A stretch of 12,522 nucleotides of DNA. Source: Pseudomonadota bacterium (GTDB taxonomy: Bacteria; Desulfobacterota; Desulfovibrionia; Desulfovibrionales; Desulfovibrionaceae). Below, piece after piece: positions 1 to 7,832 of this stretch. The translations under genes were made by a program, and so were the position numbers. Under the pieces are notes generated by a model that ran no database searches, was not told the DNA's origin, and worked only from the letters and a program-made list of their open reading frames with translations. How positions within the stretch are numbered: position 1 is the first letter of the stretch; each line of letters opens with the position of its first letter. The stretch is from positions 1-12,522 of the forward strand of contig JAEWPX010000082.1 of the NCBI GenBank assembly GCA_023399375.1, read 5' to 3'.

Positions 1-15
1 AGGAAGCGGTGCGGC

Positions 16-1656
<1,641 letters not shown>

Positions 1657-1713
1657 GTATGCTTCTCCTTAAGATGGAAATCGAGGTGATCGGAATGAGG
1701 TATGCCGCGGGCC

Positions 1714-2004
1714 TTAGGCTTCGATGACGGCCAGGATGTCGTCTTCGCGCATGACGAGGAAGTCCTCGTCGTCGAGCTTGATCTCGGTGCCGGCGTACTT
1801 GTTGAAAAGGACCAGGTCGCCCTTCGCGACGTGCATCTTCATGTGTCCGCCCTTCTCGTCCAGTTTGCCGGGGCCGACGGCGATGACTTCGCCCTTCATG
1901 GGCTTTTCCTTGGCGGAATCGGGGATGATGATGCCGCCTTTGGTCACTTCCTCCTGCTCCAGCCGTTTGACAAGAACGCGATCGCCCAAGGGTTTCAGCT
2001 TCAT
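1714..2004 (-). CDS. groS: Co-chaperonin GroES (10 kDa)
   Basis: 96 residues, normal for GroES. It caps the GroEL ring; the heptameric lid contacts GroEL through a mobile loop, seen here at about residues 18-31 with the hydrophobic GGIIIP core (23-28). The N-terminus KLKPLGDRVLVKR and the C-terminal KYAGTEI...ILAVIE strands are family hallmarks. The reading frame stays open upstream to 2058, but the true start is the ATG at 2002-2004: it has GGAGGT at 2011-2016 with six-base spacing and begins exactly where family members begin, and the longer version would run through the CIRCE operator. First gene of the groES-groEL operon. Confidence 0.97.
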   Translation of the reverse strand: MKLKPLGDRVLVKRLEQEEVTKGGIIIPDSAKEKPMKGEVIAVGPGKLDEKGGHMKMHVAKGDLVLFNKYAGTEIKLDDEDFLVMREDDILAVIEA

Positions 2005-2044
2005 ACGGGAACCTCCAATGGTGTTTGGCGAAATTTGACCCGCT

Positions 2045-2071
2045 CTGGCACTCGCCATGAGGGAGTGCTAG
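2045..2071 (-). promoter_or_regulatory. CIRCE operator (HrcA repressor site)
   Basis: Inverted repeat CTGGCACTC-N9-GAGTGCTAG on the plus strand. The CIRCE consensus is TTAGCACTC-N9-GAGTGCTAA; the arms match at 7/9 and 8/9 positions and the spacer is exactly nine bases. It lies about 40 bases upstream of the groES ATG, between the candidate promoter and the gene, which is the standard position. HrcA binds this element and represses groESL until heat shock. hrcA itself is not in the window. Confidence 0.9.
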
Positions 2072-2086
2072 CGGCAGGCGGGAATG

Positions 2087-2114
2087 TATCTAACCACATC
2101 GCCGTGAAAGGCAA
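2087..2114 (-). promoter_or_regulatory. Candidate housekeeping promoter of groES-groEL
   Basis: Read on the minus strand: TTGCCT (plus coordinates 2109-2114) as -35, 16-base spacer, TAGATA (2087-2092) as -10. The -35 is a fair match and the -10 weak. A start about 7 bases beyond the -10 would put the CIRCE element just inside the transcript, the usual arrangement. Inferred from pattern only; no sigma32-like -10 was evident. Confidence 0.4.
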
Positions 2115-2270
2115 GAGGTGAAGCGTAAATTTTCCGGATCTGCCGCAAAAAAACTTGTCCGGGGGTAACATTCTGAAAACACGTGATTTCTCATGATTCC
2201 GACTGTGGTAGTGTTCGTTTTTGCCAACGGCGGCGCGGCAGGAGGGCGGTTTTTCCCTGGAAAGAGGCCC

Positions 2271-2288
2271 TTGTGAAACGAATCACGC
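2271..2288 (+). promoter_or_regulatory. Candidate Rex- or CRP/FNR-family operator upstream of ech
   Basis: TTGTGAAACGAATCACGC. Against the Rex consensus TTGTGAA-N4-TTCACAA the left half matches 7/7 and the right half 4/7. Against the CRP consensus TGTGA-N6-TCACA it matches 9/10. The centre (2279.5) lies about 44 bases before the start expected from the TATAAG box at 2312-2317, close to a class II activator position, and about 84 bases before the start expected from the stronger promoter at 2328-2356. Which family would bind cannot be told from the sequence. Confidence 0.4.
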
Positions 2289-2327
2289 TATTGCACGCAC
2301 TGGCATTTTCTTATAAGACGCCTAAAC

Positions 2328-2356
2328 TTGACGCTCTCCTCCATGGGGCCTAGAGT
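2328..2356 (+). promoter_or_regulatory. Candidate sigma70 promoter of the ech operon
   Basis: TTGACG (2328-2333, five of six consensus bases), a 17-base spacer, then TAGAGT (2351-2356, four of six). The start would fall near 2363, giving a leader of about 97 bases to the echA ATG. A second possible -10, TATAAG at 2312-2317, has only a poor -35 (TTGCAC, 15-base spacing) and could depend on an activator at the 2271-2288 dyad. Confidence 0.6.
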
Positions 2357-2459
2357 TTTCCAAAGCAGGCGGCCGCATTGCTCTTGGATTGCTCTGCCTC
2401 GCGGCGGGGGTAGGGCGTGTGTCCATGGCGGTCCCCCTTAACTTTTTTCCGAGGTGCCT

Positions 2460-4379
2460 ATGCTCGACACGTTGGTCTTTGCGACGGTGCTGCTGCCATT
2501 TCTGGTCGCAGCCGTGTTGCTCGTTTTGCGACAGCAAAACGTGCGCAAGGTCATCCTGGTGGCCACGGCGGGAGTGCTCATTCTCGCGTCGCTGGCAATG
2601 CTGCGCGGCGGGGCGTTCATCCTGTCGCCGGCCCCGCTGTATGACTCGCTCGTCACCCTGGGCGATTTCGTCATACTGTTCGTGGTGCTGTGCGTCGGCT
2701 TGAAGCGCAAGAACCAGATTATCATCTGGCTCACGGCCGCGCAGATTCTCGGTCTCATCTGGCTCGATTTCTTCATGGTCGAAGGCCACGGGACCACCCC
2801 GGCCTTTTTCGCCGACGACCTGAGCCTGATCATGGTCTGCATCGTCTCCATCGTGGGTTCGCTGATCGCCGTCTACGGCATCGGCTACATGAAGGAGCAC
2901 GAAGAGCACCTGCACCTGGCCAAGTCGAAGCAACCCCAATTCTTCTTTTTCATCGTGCTGTTCCTGGGCGCCATGAACGGCCTGGTTCTGGCCAACAACC
3001 TCCTGTGGATGTACTTCTTCTGGGAATGCACCACGTTGTGTTCGTTCATGCTCATCGGCCATGACAACACGGAGATCGCCCGCAAGAACGCCGAACGCGC
3101 CCTGTGGATGAACGTCCTTGGCGGCACGGCCTTCCTGTTCGCGCTGATCATCCTGCAGAAAGTGGCCGGCACCCTGTCCCTGGCCGACATCCTGGCCCGC
3201 GGGCCGGAATTCGCCGTGGCCGGCGGGGCCATTCTCATCCCCATGTTCCTGCTGGTCTTCGCCGGCATGACCAAGGCCGCCCAGGCCCCGTTCCAGAGCT
3301 GGCTCACGGGCGCCATGGTCGCGCCCACCCCGGTCTCGGCGCTGCTGCACTCCTCCACCATGGTCAAGGCCGGCGTCTACCTCATCGTGCGCCTGGCCCC
3401 GATCTACGCCGGCACGTACTTGAGCAACTTCATCGCGCTCTTCGGCGCCTTCGTGTTCCTGGCCACCGCCGCCCTGGCCGCCGGCCAGTCCAACGGCAAG
3501 AAGGTGCTCGCCTACTCCACCATCTCCAACCTGGCGCTGATCATCGCCTGCGCCGGCATCAACACCCCGGCCGCCATCACCGCGGCCATCCTGCTCATCA
3601 TCTTCCACGCCATCTCCAAGGCCCTGCTCTTCCTGTGCGTGGGCGCCATCGAGCAGAAGATCGGCTCGCGCGACATCGAGGACATGCGCGGTCTCTACGC
3701 CCGCATGCCCCGCACGGCGCTCATCACCATCATCGGCGTGCTCACCATGATGCTGCCCCCCTTCGGCATGCTCATGGCCAAGTGGATGGCCATCGAGTCC
3801 GCCCAGGGACAGTTCCTGGTCATGATCATGCTGGCGCTCGGTTCCGGCCTCACCGTGCTCTTCTGGTGCCGCTGGGCCGGCATCCTGCTGATCTCCCCGT
3901 TCGGCAAGCCCCAGCCCGAAACCCAGGACTGCTCCGTGCGCCTGCCGCTGGTCATCCTCGCGGCCATGGCCGTCCTCGTCAGCCTGGTTTCGCCCTTCGT
4001 CTACAACGGCCTGGTCGCCCCGGTGGTGGCCATGTACTACAAGGCCACGGCCTATGCCGTGAGCTACGGCAACCTTGAATCCGCAAGCGGCGTGTTCATC
4101 ATCTACCCGCTGTTCATTCTGCTCGGCCTCGGCTTCTACTTCGCCGTGAGGCAGTCGAAGAAGGTCACCGCGGCGCAGGTGTCCGCGCCCTACATGTGCG
4201 GCGAACAGGAAATCGTCGACGGCAAGCCCGGCTTCCTCGGGCCCCTGGGCCAGCACGTGGCCGCCGCCTCGGGCAGCTACTACCTCGAGCAGTTCTTCGG
4301 CGAGGCAGTGCTGACGAAGTGGATCAACGTCGTCGCCATGGCCGTTCTCGTGATCATGCTTTTCGGAGGCGCCCTGTGA
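2460..4379 (+). CDS. echA: Ech hydrogenase membrane subunit EchA (NuoL/MrpA-type ion-translocating subunit)
   Basis: 639 residues, very hydrophobic, with many membrane helices from the N-terminus on. It belongs to the antiporter-like family of complex I NuoL/M/N and Mrp proteins, and in Ech it is the large ion-pumping subunit of the membrane arm. The Proton_antipo core is clear: FFWECTT with Glu189, GMTKAAQAPFQSWL with Lys272, HSSTMVKAGVYL with His297 and Lys303, and FHAISKALLFL with Lys387. These correspond by motif to the charged residues that carry protons in NuoL-type subunits. The ATG at 2460 was chosen over the in-frame GTG at 2454 because GAGGTG (2451-2456) then serves as its ribosome-binding site. 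First gene of echABCDEF; its stop overlaps the echB start. Confidence 0.95.
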   Translation: MLDTLVFATVLLPFLVAAVLLVLRQQNVRKVILVATAGVLILASLAMLRGGAFILSPAPLYDSLVTLGDFVILFVVLCVGLKRKNQIIIWLTAAQILGLIWLDFFMVEGHGTTPAFFADDLSLIMVCIVSIVGSLIAVYGIGYMKEHEEHLHLAKSKQPQFFFFIVLFLGAMNGLVLANNLLWMYFFWECTTLCSFMLIGHDNTEIARKNAERALWMNVLGGTAFLFALIILQKVAGTLSLADILARGPEFAVAGGAILIPMFLLVFAGMTKAAQAPFQSWLTGAMVAPTPVSALLHSSTMVKAGVYLIVRLAPIYAGTYLSNFIALFGAFVFLATAALAAGQSNGKKVLAYSTISNLALIIACAGINTPAAITAAILLIIFHAISKALLFLCVGAIEQKIGSRDIEDMRGLYARMPRTALITIIGVLTMMLPPFGMLMAKWMAIESAQGQFLVMIMLALGSGLTVLFWCRWAGILLISPFGKPQPETQDCSVRLPLVILAAMAVLVSLVSPFVYNGLVAPVVAMYYKATAYAVSYGNLESASGVFIIYPLFILLGLGFYFAVRQSKKVTAAQVSAPYMCGEQEIVDGKPGFLGPLGQHVAAASGSYYLEQFFGEAVLTKWINVVAMAVLVIMLFGGAL

Positions 4380-5227
4380 TCGCCAAAATCATCATCGCCA
4401 TACTGGTCCTGGTCCTGGCCCCCATTGCGGGTGCGCTGATTTCCGGCGTGGATCGCCGGGTCACCGCCTGGTTGCAGTCCCGTTATGGGCCCCCCATCCT
4501 GCAGCCCTTCTACGACGTGTTCAAACTTCTGGGCAAGCAGCCCATGGTCACCAACACCTGGCAGGCCCTTTGCGCCTACGTCTACGTCGTCGGCGCGGCG
4601 CTCTCCGTGGTGCTGCTGTTCACCGGCTCCGACCTGCTGCTCATCTTCTTCGTCCTGACCGTGGGCGCGGTGTTCCTGGTCATGGGCGCGCTCGCCTCGC
4701 CTTCGCCCTACAGCCAGGTGGGCGGCCAGCGCGAACTGCTCCAGATGCTGGCCTACGAGCCGCTCTTGATCCTTGTCTTCGCCGCGATCGCCATGGTCAC
4801 CGGCAGCTTCAAGGTGAGCGCCGTCTTCGAGCTCAAGCATCCGATGCTCTACGACATCCCGCTCATGTTCATCGTCCTGGGCTACGCCCTGACGATCAAG
4901 CTGCGCAAATCGCCCTTCGACATCTCGGCCTGCCACCACGCGCACCAGGAACTCGTGCGCGGCGTGTACACCGAGTACTCCGGCCCCTACCTGGCCATGA
5001 TCGAGATCGCCCACTGGTACGAGGTCATCCTCGTCCTCGGGCTGTGCGCGCTGTTCTGGTCCACGAGCGTCGTCGGCATGATCGTCCTGGTGGTCCTGAC
5101 CTACCTGGCCGAAATCATCGTGGACAACGTCACGGCCCGTTTGACCTGGCGCTGGATGCTGCGCTCCGCCGTAGGCGTGGGCGTCGTCCTCACCATCGTC
5201 AACATGCTGTGGCTCTACGCGCAATAA
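4376..5227 (+). CDS. echB: Ech hydrogenase membrane subunit EchB (NuoH-like)
   Basis: 283 residues, close to the family length. It is the NuoH/ND1-type membrane subunit that joins the peripheral NiFe module to the ion-pumping subunit. Visible hallmarks are the N-terminal membrane helix followed by FKLLGKQPM, the QRELLQMLAYEPLLI stretch with Glu120 and Glu128, and the loop after SPFDIS with HQELVRGVYTEYSGP (Glu192, Glu200), the region equivalent to the NuoH loop that contacts the quinone/NiFe module. The start is a GTG overlapping the echA TGA, with GGAGG at 4365-4369 and six-base spacing. The frame is open further upstream, but that part is echA read in another frame. Translational coupling with echA is likely. 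Confidence 0.95.
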   Translation: MIAKIIIAILVLVLAPIAGALISGVDRRVTAWLQSRYGPPILQPFYDVFKLLGKQPMVTNTWQALCAYVYVVGAALSVVLLFTGSDLLLIFFVLTVGAVFLVMGALASPSPYSQVGGQRELLQMLAYEPLLILVFAAIAMVTGSFKVSAVFELKHPMLYDIPLMFIVLGYALTIKLRKSPFDISACHHAHQELVRGVYTEYSGPYLAMIEIAHWYEVILVLGLCALFWSTSVVGMIVLVVLTYLAEIIVDNVTARLTWRWMLRSAVGVGVVLTIVNMLWLYAQ

Positions 5228-5251
5228 CGGCCGTCCGCCCAAGGAGAAACC

Positions 5252-5695
5252 ATGTTCGGCAACATGATCAATAAAGGACGCATCAAGTCCCCGTGGGTGG
5301 TCCACTTCGACTGCGGCAGCTGCAACGGCTGCGACATCGAGGTCCTGGCCTGCCTCACGCCCATCTACGACATCGAACGCTTCGGCATCATCAACGTCGG
5401 CAACCCCAAGCACGCCGACGTGCTGCTGGTCACGGGCACCGTCAACCAGCGCAACAAGCACGTGCTCAAAAACATCTACGACCAGATGCCCGGACCCAAG
5501 GCCGTCATCGCCATCGGCGCGTGCGGCTGCTCGGGCGGCGTGTTCCGCGAGGCCTACAACGTGGTCGGCGGCGTGGACAAGGTCATCCCCGTGGACGTCT
5601 ACGTCCCGGGCTGCCCGGCCCGCCCCGAGGCCATCATCGACGGCGTCGTGGCCGCTCTGGAAAAGGTCAAGACCCTGCTCGGCATGACCGCCTAG
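5252..5695 (+). CDS. echC: Ech hydrogenase small subunit EchC (NuoB-like, proximal [4Fe-4S])
   Basis: 147 residues, the short group 4 type of [NiFe] hydrogenase small subunit without the signal peptide or extra clusters of uptake hydrogenases. It carries the proximal [4Fe-4S] cluster, corresponding to N2 of complex I, next to the NiFe site in EchE. Cysteines in CGSCNGC (21-27), then GACGC (Cys91) and PGCP (Cys121) supply the expected ligand pattern; Cys21, Cys34 and Cys93 are extra. The ATG has AAGGAG at 5241-5246 with five-base spacing. It lies 24 bases after echB. No membrane segment is visible; it belongs to the cytoplasmic arm. Confidence 0.96.
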   Translation: MFGNMINKGRIKSPWVVHFDCGSCNGCDIEVLACLTPIYDIERFGIINVGNPKHADVLLVTGTVNQRNKHVLKNIYDQMPGPKAVIAIGACGCSGGVFREAYNVVGGVDKVIPVDVYVPGCPARPEAIIDGVVAALEKVKTLLGMTA

Positions 5696-5751
5696 GCGGC
5701 CGGCCGCGTAAACGACCCAACCGGGGCGACGCCCCGCACAAGGATACCAAC

Positions 5752-6117
5752 GTGCTCGAAACCATTCCGCTGTCGCTTGACGCCGTGCGCGACGTCGCCA
5801 AGGAGTGCTTCGACGACGGCTGGCGGCTGATCACCATGTCCGCCAACCAAATCGACGACGCCAACTTCGACGTGATCTACCACTACGACAAAGACCTGAC
5901 CATGAAGCATTACCGGCTGACCGTGCCCAAGGAGACCGTGGTCCCGAGCATCTCGCCGGTGTACTTCGCCGCGCTGCTCGTGGAAAACGAGATCCGCGAC
6001 CAGTTCGGCATCTGCTTCTCCGACATCGTGCTCGATTTCGGCGGAGCCCTGTACCTTGAAGAAGAAGTCCGCGCCATGCCTTTCTGCAAGGTCAGCGTGG
6101 CTCAAAAACAGAGCTAA
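5752..6117 (+). CDS. echD: Ech hydrogenase subunit EchD (NuoC-like)
   Basis: 121 residues. EchD is the small cofactor-free subunit related to NuoC (30 kDa subunit of complex I) and forms part of the peripheral arm with EchE. The best family signature is ENEIRDQFGICFSDI (roughly residues 80-95), followed by a shortened end compared with NuoC. The start is GTG at 5752, preceded by AAGGA at 5740-5744 with seven-base spacing; the open frame continues upstream only as a shadow of echC, and no better ATG exists. The 56-base gap after echC holds a palindrome and a small GC hairpin just ahead of the ribosome-binding site. The gene ends 12 bases before echE. Confidence 0.9.
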   Translation: MLETIPLSLDAVRDVAKECFDDGWRLITMSANQIDDANFDVIYHYDKDLTMKHYRLTVPKETVVPSISPVYFAALLVENEIRDQFGICFSDIVLDFGGALYLEEEVRAMPFCKVSVAQKQS

Positions 6118-6129
6118 CGAGGGAACCTT

Positions 6130-7359
6130 ATGGCCCGTACCATATTGCCGTTCGGACCGCAGCATCCTGTCTTGCCGGAACCGCTGCACTTGAAGCTCAC
6201 CATCGAGAACGAGACCGTCGTCGAGGCTCTGCCCACCTTGGGCTACGTCCACCGCGGCCTGGAAAAGCTGTGTGAGATCCGCGACTTCAACCAGATGATC
6301 CAGATCGTCGAGCGCGTCTGCGGCATCTGCTCCTGCCTGCACGCCCTGTGCTACTGCGAGGGCGTCGAGCAGATCATGGGCGTCGAAGTGCCGCGCCGCG
6401 CCAAGTACCTGCGCACCATCTGGGGCGAGCTGCACCGCATCCACTCCCACCTGCTGTGGCTCGGACTTTTCGCCGACGCCTTCGGCTTCGAAAGCCTGTT
6501 CATGCAGTTCTGGCGCATCCGTGAGCGCGTCATGGACATCATGGAAGCCACCTGCGGCAACCGCGTCGTGGTCTCGGTCAACGTCATCGGCGGCGTGCGC
6601 CGCGACCTGACCCCGGAACAGTGCCAGTGGATCGAAGAGCAGTTGGCCATCTCCGAAAAGGAGCTCAAGCAGCTCTCCGACACCATCCTTAGCGACTACA
6701 CCGTCAAGAAACGCACCGTGGGCGTCGGCGTGCTCACCAAGGAGCAGGCCTATCAGCTGGGCGCCGCCGGTCCGACCCTGCGCGGCTCGGGCTGGGCGCA
6801 AGACATGCGCCAGACCGGTTACGCCGCTTTCGGCGAGCTCGGTTTCGATCCCATCGTGGAATACGGCTGCGACTCCTACGCACGCAGCGCCGTGCGCTTC
6901 CGCGAAACCCTCCAGTCCATCGACCTCGTGCGCCTCGCCATCGCCCGCATGCCCGCCGGCGAAACCGCGGCCAACGTCGCCGGAGCCATGGAGGACGACA
7001 CCCCCACGCCCGTGTCCGCCGGCGAACGCCGCGACATCATGCAGGCCTACAACCGCGACAAGCGCCACCGCTTCGTGACCGCGCCGCCGCCCAACCTCGA
7101 CCTGCCCGCCGGCCACGTGGCCGCCAAGGTCAAGGGCAAGCCCGACGGCGAGGCCGTCGCCCGCGTGGAACAGCCCCGCGGCGAACTCCTTTACTACCTC
7201 AAGGGCAACGGTTCGAAGAATATGGAGCGCGTGCGCATCCGCACTCCTACCTTCGCCAACATCCCGCCGCTTCTGGCCATGCTGCCGGGGTGCGAGCTGG
7301 CCGACGTGCCGGTCATCGTGCTGTCCATCGACCCCTGCATCAGCTGCACCGAACGGTAA
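6130..7359 (+). CDS. echE: Ech hydrogenase large subunit EchE (NiFe catalytic subunit, NuoD-like)
   Basis: 409 residues. This is the catalytic subunit that binds the NiFe(CN)2CO centre and makes or oxidises H2. The N-terminal ligand motif is RVCGIC (Cys64, Cys67) and the C-terminal one DPCISC (Cys403, Cys406), so all four nickel ligands are present. The chain stops three residues after Cys406 (TER). It therefore has no C-terminal extension to be cleaved by a maturation endopeptidase, as reported for EchE/CooH-type subunits. From memory, EchE proteins are near 358 residues; this one appears about 51 longer because of extra hydrophilic sequence at about residues 278-328, flanked by a short direct repeat. 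The ATG has GAGGG at 6119-6123 with six-base spacing. It lies 12 bases after echD and 17 before echF. Confidence 0.96.
   Translation: MARTILPFGPQHPVLPEPLHLKLTIENETVVEALPTLGYVHRGLEKLCEIRDFNQMIQIVERVCGICSCLHALCYCEGVEQIMGVEVPRRAKYLRTIWGELHRIHSHLLWLGLFADAFGFESLFMQFWRIRERVMDIMEATCGNRVVVSVNVIGGVRRDLTPEQCQWIEEQLAISEKELKQLSDTILSDYTVKKRTVGVGVLTKEQAYQLGAAGPTLRGSGWAQDMRQTGYAAFGELGFDPIVEYGCDSYARSAVRFRETLQSIDLVRLAIARMPAGETAANVAGAMEDDTPTPVSAGERRDIMQAYNRDKRHRFVTAPPPNLDLPAGHVAAKVKGKPDGEAVARVEQPRGELLYYLKGNGSKNMERVRIRTPTFANIPPLLAMLPGCELADVPVIVLSIDPCISCTER
6950..7113 (+). repeat. 11-nt direct repeat bounding an apparent in-frame insertion in echE
   Basis: TGCCCGCCGGC occurs at 6950-6960 and again at 7103-7113, offset by 153 bases (51 codons) in the same frame. 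The encoded contexts also align: MPAGETAANVAG and LPAGHVAAKVKG. The sequence between is proline- and charge-rich (EDDTPTP..., RDKRHRF, APPPNLDLP). The remembered shorter EchE sequences run directly through a single copy of this motif. Confidence 0.6.
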
Positions 7360-7376
7360 AAAAGGAGCTGCCTTCC

Positions 7377-7745
7377 ATGTTCAACATGACCAAAAACGTC
7401 GTCACGAACCTGCTGACGAAAAGCTCCACCCGGCTGTACCCCATTGCCGTGCGGGGCCATTTCGAAGGGTTCCGCGGCACGCTCGTCTGCAATGTGGACG
7501 AGTGCATCTTCTGCCGCACCTGCATGATCAAATGTCCGTCCCAGTGCATCGCCGTGGACAACAAGGCCGGCACTTGGATCTGCGACGCCATGGCCTGCGT
7601 GTACTGCGGCGTGTGCGTGGACGTCTGCCCCACTAGCTGCCTGTCCATGACCAAGGAGCATCGTCCGGTCGCAACCGAACGCCAGACGATCTCCCTCCAG
7701 GGCGTGCCCAAGAAAAAGAAAAAGGAAGAAGCCGCAGCCGAATAG
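7377..7745 (+). CDS. echF: Ech hydrogenase subunit EchF (two-[4Fe-4S] ferredoxin-like)
   Basis: 122 residues. EchF is the polyferredoxin subunit, related to NuoI, that takes electrons from soluble ferredoxin and passes them to the EchC cluster. Two CxxCxxCxxxCP motifs are complete: Cys43/46/49/53 and Cys74/77/80/84. Additional cysteines at 38, 57, 69 and 88 are not part of the standard pattern. The C-terminus is a lysine run followed by EEAAAE, presumably a flexible tail. The ATG at 7377 is preceded by AAGGAG at 7362-7367 (nine-base spacing); a further ATG at 7386 would be too distant. Last gene of the operon, followed 18 bases later by a terminator. Confidence 0.95.
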   Translation: MFNMTKNVVTNLLTKSSTRLYPIAVRGHFEGFRGTLVCNVDECIFCRTCMIKCPSQCIAVDNKAGTWICDAMACVYCGVCVDVCPTSCLSMTKEHRPVATERQTISLQGVPKKKKKEEAAAE

Positions 7746-7762
7746 CCCGGCCGCTTCCGCGC

Positions 7763-7809
7763 AAAAAAACGCCCGTCGCCGGTTCGCCGGCGGCGGGCGT
7801 TCGTTTTTT
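7763..7809. terminator. Bidirectional intrinsic terminator between echF and holB
   Basis: A 15-bp stem (7768-7782 pairing with 7787-7801, one G-T wobble) with a TTCG loop. On the plus strand it is followed by six T (7804-7809). On the minus strand it is followed by the complement of seven A (7763-7769), so it serves both convergent genes: ech from the left and holB from the right. Confidence 0.92.
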
Positions 7810-7832
7810 GGAGAAAATATCCGCGCCGGCGC

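Larger units (their letters stand above)
2005..2459. other. Divergent control region between groES and echA
   Basis: 455 bases without a convincing gene. The left part (2005-2115) serves groES with its ribosome-binding site, CIRCE and candidate promoter. The right part (about 2271-2459) serves ech with a Rex/CRP-like dyad, two candidate promoters and a leader of about 100 bases. The middle (about 2116-2270) is comparatively AT-rich and contains an imperfect 16-base palindrome, GAAAACACGTGATTTC, at 2175-2190, of unknown meaning. The short open frame from ATG 2343 is about 32 codons with no ribosome-binding site and was not accepted. Confidence 0.7.

Noticed and set aside
2005..2058. Eighteen-residue N-terminal extension of GroES
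   Set aside because: It would span the CIRCE operator, has no ribosome-binding site, and the family starts at the internal Met.
2175..2190. Imperfect palindrome GAAAACACGTGATTTC as an operator
   Set aside because: It has a central mismatch, lies far from both candidate promoters and matches no consensus I know; left as a note only.
2368..2381. Possible sigma54 promoter before ech (GG-N10-GC within AGGCGGCCGCATTGCT)
   Set aside because: Only the invariant GG/GC spacing and TTGCT fit; the TGGCAC half is poor, and a better sigma70-like promoter lies just upstream.
2322..4256. 644-codon minus-strand open frame opposite echA
   Set aside because: His/Asp/Gln-rich mirror image of a GC-rich membrane-protein gene; no ribosome-binding site or family features.
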